Positions 61,340 to 64,000 of a DNA stretch of 64,000 nucleotides are shown piece after piece; the stretch's first letter is position 1; every line of letters begins with the position of its first letter. Made by a program: the position numbers and the translations under genes. This stretch comes from Synergistaceae bacterium UBA6101 (lineage in GTDB: Bacteria; Synergistota; Synergistia; Synergistales; Synergistaceae), in the NCBI GenBank assembly GCA_002428495.1, contig DIWR01000027.1, forward strand, positions 89,882 through 153,881, in the 5' to 3' direction. The notes under the pieces were generated by a model that saw only the letters and a list, made by a program, of their open reading frames with translations, had not been told where the DNA came from and ran no database searches.

Positions 61340-61975
61340 CTACAGAACGTTGGCTTTTTTCAGTTCGCTGCTTATGATGTCCTTTTGCCATTTCTCAAGG
61401 GACTTTCGTTTTGATGCTACTTTAAAGTCTTTAATAAGTTTTTGTTTCCATTTAAAGCCATAAATTTCAGGTGCAAGTTTAATTGCCTTTACAGTCAGTT
61501 TTTCGTAATATTTGTGGTCAGTAGCCCATTTACCTTTTCTTCCGGCATAAAGCCCGGCGAAATATCCCCAAATATTGTCGCGGTTTCTGGCGCATCTCGG
61601 ATAGTCCTGACGTATCTTTTTTGTATAGTCCCTGAGGAACTCCTCCGGTGACTTGTATTTTCTAAATTTGGAAGTCTCATTTGCGTAAACTCCGTTTCTG
61701 CTTTCAACGCTGTTCTTGGTAATATATGGCTTTCCGGCGTTCAGCCACTCTGACGACACCTTGAGTCCTGCTCCGTTGTAACCTCTTTTCCAGATATCAC
61801 TGGTCCAGTGCCCCGTTTCACAGGCGCTCTGGACAGTTACAGCGAAGGGCTGTATATGCTTCAGTTTTCTCGCAAGCCTGTAAAATTCGATCGTTGTCAT
61901 TGCATGTGCGCTCTGGATAGAGATCAACGCCACAATTACTCCCAGCGTCAGCACGCTTAAAAACTTTTTCGTCAT
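61340..61975 (-). CDS. Secreted glucosaminidase-family (Bax-like) cell-wall hydrolase
   Basis: This 211-residue product starts with a signal peptide (MTKKFLSVLTLGVIVALIS, cut after about QSAHA). A glucosaminidase/lysozyme-type domain follows, with the likely catalytic Glu in SACETGHWTSDI and a YNGAGLK..ANETSKFRKY pattern. It probably trims peptidoglycan in the periplasm. The ATG at 61975 lies 8 nt after GGAGG. Two nearer in-frame ATGs and a longer frame to 62044 were rejected on spacing and signal-peptide grounds. Confidence 0.82.
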   Translation of the reverse strand: MTKKFLSVLTLGVIVALISIQSAHAMTTIEFYRLARKLKHIQPFAVTVQSACETGHWTSDIWKRGYNGAGLKVSSEWLNAGKPYITKNSVESRNGVYANETSKFRKYKSPEEFLRDYTKKIRQDYPRCARNRDNIWGYFAGLYAGRKGKWATDHKYYEKLTVKAIKLAPEIYGFKWKQKLIKDFKVASKRKSLEKWQKDIISSELKKANVL

Positions 61976-62042
61976 TTGCATGTCCTCCGACATTGTAGTT
62001 CTGTCTTTAATAATAGCATAACAAACAACACGGACCAAATCC

Positions 62043-62081
62043 AAAAAAGCAAAAAGGCGCCGCTTTGTCGGTAGCGTCGCC
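62043..62081 (-). terminator. Intrinsic terminator of the purine salvage pair
   Basis: GGCGACGCT and AGCGGCGCC pair with one mismatch and are followed by TTTTTGCTTTTTT on the minus strand, 26 bp past the phosphoribosyltransferase gene. Confidence 0.85.
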
Positions 62082-62107
62082 CTCTTGCATTTCTGTCGGA
62101 TCTTATT

Positions 62108-62656
62108 TTATGCAGAAAAGATTGGAAGCTTCTGAAGATAGATCAGATCCTCTCCGCTGTATCCTCCCTCTTCAAGAAGAACGGCTACCTTGCTGATGAC
62201 TGTGCATCCTGTTTTTGCAAGGACATCCTCAACAGAGCGAAGGGAACCGCCTGTGGACACAACGTCATCCACTACGCAGACACGTTTTCCTTTCAGCTTG
62301 GCTGCGTCGGTCTCGTCGATTACAATGATCTGTTTCTCCGTTGTTGTTATCGATTTGACCACTGATGTGATCGGATTTTCCATGTACCCTTTTACAGATT
62401 TTCTTGCTACCACGTAGTCAACGCCAAGACGCACAGCAAGAGCATGTGTGAGCGGGATGCCTTTTGCTTCCGGACATACGAGCATATCTATTTCATTGAT
62501 CTCCTTCATCTTTTCAAAAAGTGCATCAGCGCATTTTTCTATCATTTGTGTATCACCAAGCATAACAAATGAAGCTATGAGCAGGTTTGGAGCAATCTGT
62601 ACCTTTTTCAGGCTTCTTGTAAGACCGCAGATCTTTAGTTCATAATGTTCGTTCAT
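62108..62656 (-). CDS. Purine-type phosphoribosyltransferase (Apt/Xpt-like)
   Basis: The 182-residue protein has the PRPP motif VCVVDDVVSTGGS near residue 125 and the CPEAKGIPLTHALAVRLG and ARKSVKGYMENP segments found in adenine/xanthine phosphoribosyltransferases. Its base preference is not clear from sequence, but the linked purine-type permease suggests salvage of xanthine, guanine or adenine. It starts 9 bp after the permease stop. Confidence 0.82.
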   Translation of the reverse strand: MNEHYELKICGLTRSLKKVQIAPNLLIASFVMLGDTQMIEKCADALFEKMKEINEIDMLVCPEAKGIPLTHALAVRLGVDYVVARKSVKGYMENPITSVVKSITTTEKQIIVIDETDAAKLKGKRVCVVDDVVSTGGSLRSVEDVLAKTGCTVISKVAVLLEEGGYSGEDLIYLQKLPIFSA

Positions 62657-62665
62657 CGCTCGCTC

Positions 62666-63778
62666 CTAAAGTGAGAATATCATTTTGATCAGGACTCCTG
62701 CGAGAAGTCCAAAGAATGGGTTCCACTTGGCTGAAACAAGCACTGTAGCACCTATGACCATGCCCCAGGGAGAAAATCCGAATGGTCCGTTTGCCGCCGG
62801 GACAGTTGCAATGGCTCCATGAATATTGGAAGCAAATGTAACGAATGTGCCAAGTACAAAGAGGAAGCCTGCTATCGAAGCGCTGTGAACATATTTTCCT
62901 ATAGTCGGGAGAAGTTTGAAAAGCAGTATTGCTGCCATGATAAGCATCATTATTACTGAAGATCTAAGCGGGTTTGGCGCTGTAGCAGTTCCTGAAATTA
63001 TTGCTTCGACCGGGCCGCCTCCGAAGAAAGAAGAACCCAGGTCTGCAAGGGATGAGTAAATTGCCAGGTGGTCTATGTTTGAATCGACACCTGCAATACT
63101 GCCGGTTATCTTGCCAAAACTAATGTTAGCTCCGATGTTGAGGCATGCAAGGGCAAGAGCGTGAACGACCAGCATGGGGTTTTTCCATATCTTCCACTCA
63201 ATGTTGCCGAAAGTGAACTTTTCTCTGTCCATGTCCATTACAAGGCTGTGAGGTTCGACCTTTCCCATTTTCATCAGGATGTTGTAGACGATCGTGGAAA
63301 CAAGTACAGAGATGATTATCGTCTTTGCCAGATCAAACGTCATAAACCATACGGCGAGGCCGGTTATCATTGAGATCGTTCCGGATATTTTTTCAGAGTT
63401 GAAAAGTTCCACGGCCACATAGGCAAGCATAATGCCGACGCCAGCCATCATAGAATTAACGATGGTTGGTCCGATAAAGGCAACGATGGTCTCATTCAGA
63501 CCCAGTATAGAAGGAATGAGCAAAAACAGCGCTCCCCAGAAAACAATACTCAGCCTCTCTTTGATATTACGGCCCATTTTTCCAGCGAGGGTGATAGTCT
63601 CTGCCTGGAAAGAAATTGTAGCTACCGAATTGAAAGCCAGTGATCCGGCAGCCCCTATAAGGAAGGCAATGCTTGTCGGGAAGGCGGCAAATCCGAAGCT
63701 AAGTGCAAGAAGTCCCTGTGGTATCCCGTTGATGACAACAGCGAATGAAGTTAGCAGATCGGTCATAAAAGTATCCAT
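62666..63778 (-). CDS. NCS2/AzgA-like nucleobase permease
   Basis: The 370-residue membrane protein has about twelve hydrophobic segments and substrate-region motifs NSVATISFQAETITLAG and GGGPVEAIISGTATAPNP. It fits the uracil-xanthine or AzgA guanine/hypoxanthine permease group, importing a base that its neighbour phosphoribosylates. I chose the ATG at 63778, after GGGGGA, over a longer frame to 63814. Its promoter lies 45-73 bp upstream. Confidence 0.83.
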   Translation of the reverse strand: MDTFMTDLLTSFAVVINGIPQGLLALSFGFAAFPTSIAFLIGAAGSLAFNSVATISFQAETITLAGKMGRNIKERLSIVFWGALFLLIPSILGLNETIVAFIGPTIVNSMMAGVGIMLAYVAVELFNSEKISGTISMITGLAVWFMTFDLAKTIIISVLVSTIVYNILMKMGKVEPHSLVMDMDREKFTFGNIEWKIWKNPMLVVHALALACLNIGANISFGKITGSIAGVDSNIDHLAIYSSLADLGSSFFGGGPVEAIISGTATAPNPLRSSVIMMLIMAAILLFKLLPTIGKYVHSASIAGFLFVLGTFVTFASNIHGAIATVPAANGPFGFSPWGMVIGATVLVSAKWNPFFGLLAGVLIKMIFSL

Positions 63779-63822
63779 CAAATATCCCCCTGAAAAGTGA
63801 CATCGCAGTTTCAATGCCTGTT

Positions 63823-63851
63823 AAAATAACCTTCTGTGAATTATTTGTCAA
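63823..63851 (-). promoter_or_regulatory. Sigma-70 promoter for the permease-phosphoribosyltransferase unit
   Basis: A consensus TTGACA -35 (63846-63851) and a TATTTT -10 (63823-63828) are 17 bp apart. The leader is short and shows no purine-riboswitch fold. From 63852 to 64000 I see no supported gene. Confidence 0.7.
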
Positions 63852-64000
63852 GGCAGAGCTCATCTAATGTACAAGATGGGGGCATATTGTAAGGGAAGAT
63901 AGTGTGCAGCAATGATACAGCAGAAATTTTATTGGATAAAATAGGGTCAGGTGATTTAGTCCTTGCAGCGGCAGCCCTGACTTTAGAACTTTAGAGGTCA

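Noticed and set aside
63902..63994. 30-codon plus-strand frame with a GTG start after AAGGGAAG
   Set aside because: Too short, no recognisable similarity, and it overlaps the upstream region of a minus-strand promoter.
1..64000. CRISPR arrays, prophage or conjugative modules
   Set aside because: No regularly spaced repeats, cas genes, phage structural genes or integrases were seen in either strand.

Overview
This 64 kb window looks like chromosome from an anaerobic, amino-acid-fermenting diderm bacterium, most plausibly a member of the Synergistota. The signs are a four-subunit 2-oxoacid:ferredoxin oxidoreductase, an arginine deiminase plus ornithine carbamoyltransferase pair, a MeaB-type GTPase, an RND tripartite pump with an outer-membrane factor (so two membranes), and the meso-diaminopimelate dehydrogenase route to DAP/lysine. 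This placement is inferred from gene content and protein style; no 16S or marker search was possible. Nearly every gene lies on the minus strand and should be read from high to low coordinates. Layout from low to high coordinate: 1-4.2 kb carries ruvC (cut by the window edge), yebC, nadE, argF/arcB and arcA. 4.4-9.2 kb is an isoprenoid/envelope operon, read uppS-cdsA-dxr-rseP-ispG. 9.2-15.3 kb holds an Fe-S uracil-DNA glycosylase, an unusual P-loop/Asp23 fusion, murA, wecB, a WecA/TagO-type transferase and an RpiB-Upp fusion. 15.3-22.4 kb holds meaB, a small membrane protein, a Gfo/Idh oxidoreductase, pgeF, folC and valS. 22.5-29.2 kb is the proteostasis block, read tig-clpP-clpX-lon-engB, with a tRNA-Gly(CCC) upstream. 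29.3-35.3 kb is an RND efflux operon. 35.4-39.4 kb holds a membrane metallophosphoesterase and a Cache-HAMP-PAS-GGDEF-HD-GYP signalling protein. 39.5-45.2 kb is the most distinctive accessory region. An operon encodes DUF5320, DUF134, an IscU-like scaffold (apparently with a non-canonical ATT start), two NifX/NifB-type proteins and two ferredoxin-containing Mrp/MinD-like ATPases. Near-identical palindromes (TGACATATGTCA and variants) lie upstream of this operon, upstream of its last gene and upstream of a flavin disulfide reductase. Two tiny genes here look like scars of large internal deletions: a cupin and a metallo-beta-lactamase-fold protein that keep only their two ends. 45.3-48.6 kb carries a flavodoxin-fold reductase and dapA-dapB-ddh. 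48.6-53.7 kb is AT-rich and patchy. It has an unassigned structured intergenic region, a glycosyltransferase fused to a papain-like domain, and a TetR regulator sharing a palindrome with it. It also has a TauE exporter and remnants of at least three dead genes (an RlmD-like 3' end, an aminotransferase 3' end, and a probable transposase 5' end). 53.8-64 kb returns to core genes: rlmD, korDABC, tsaB-tsaE-nnr-acpS, a secreted glucosaminidase, and a purine-type phosphoribosyltransferase with its permease. All starts, motifs and palindromes were read by eye; family names rest on remembered family motifs and not on searches.
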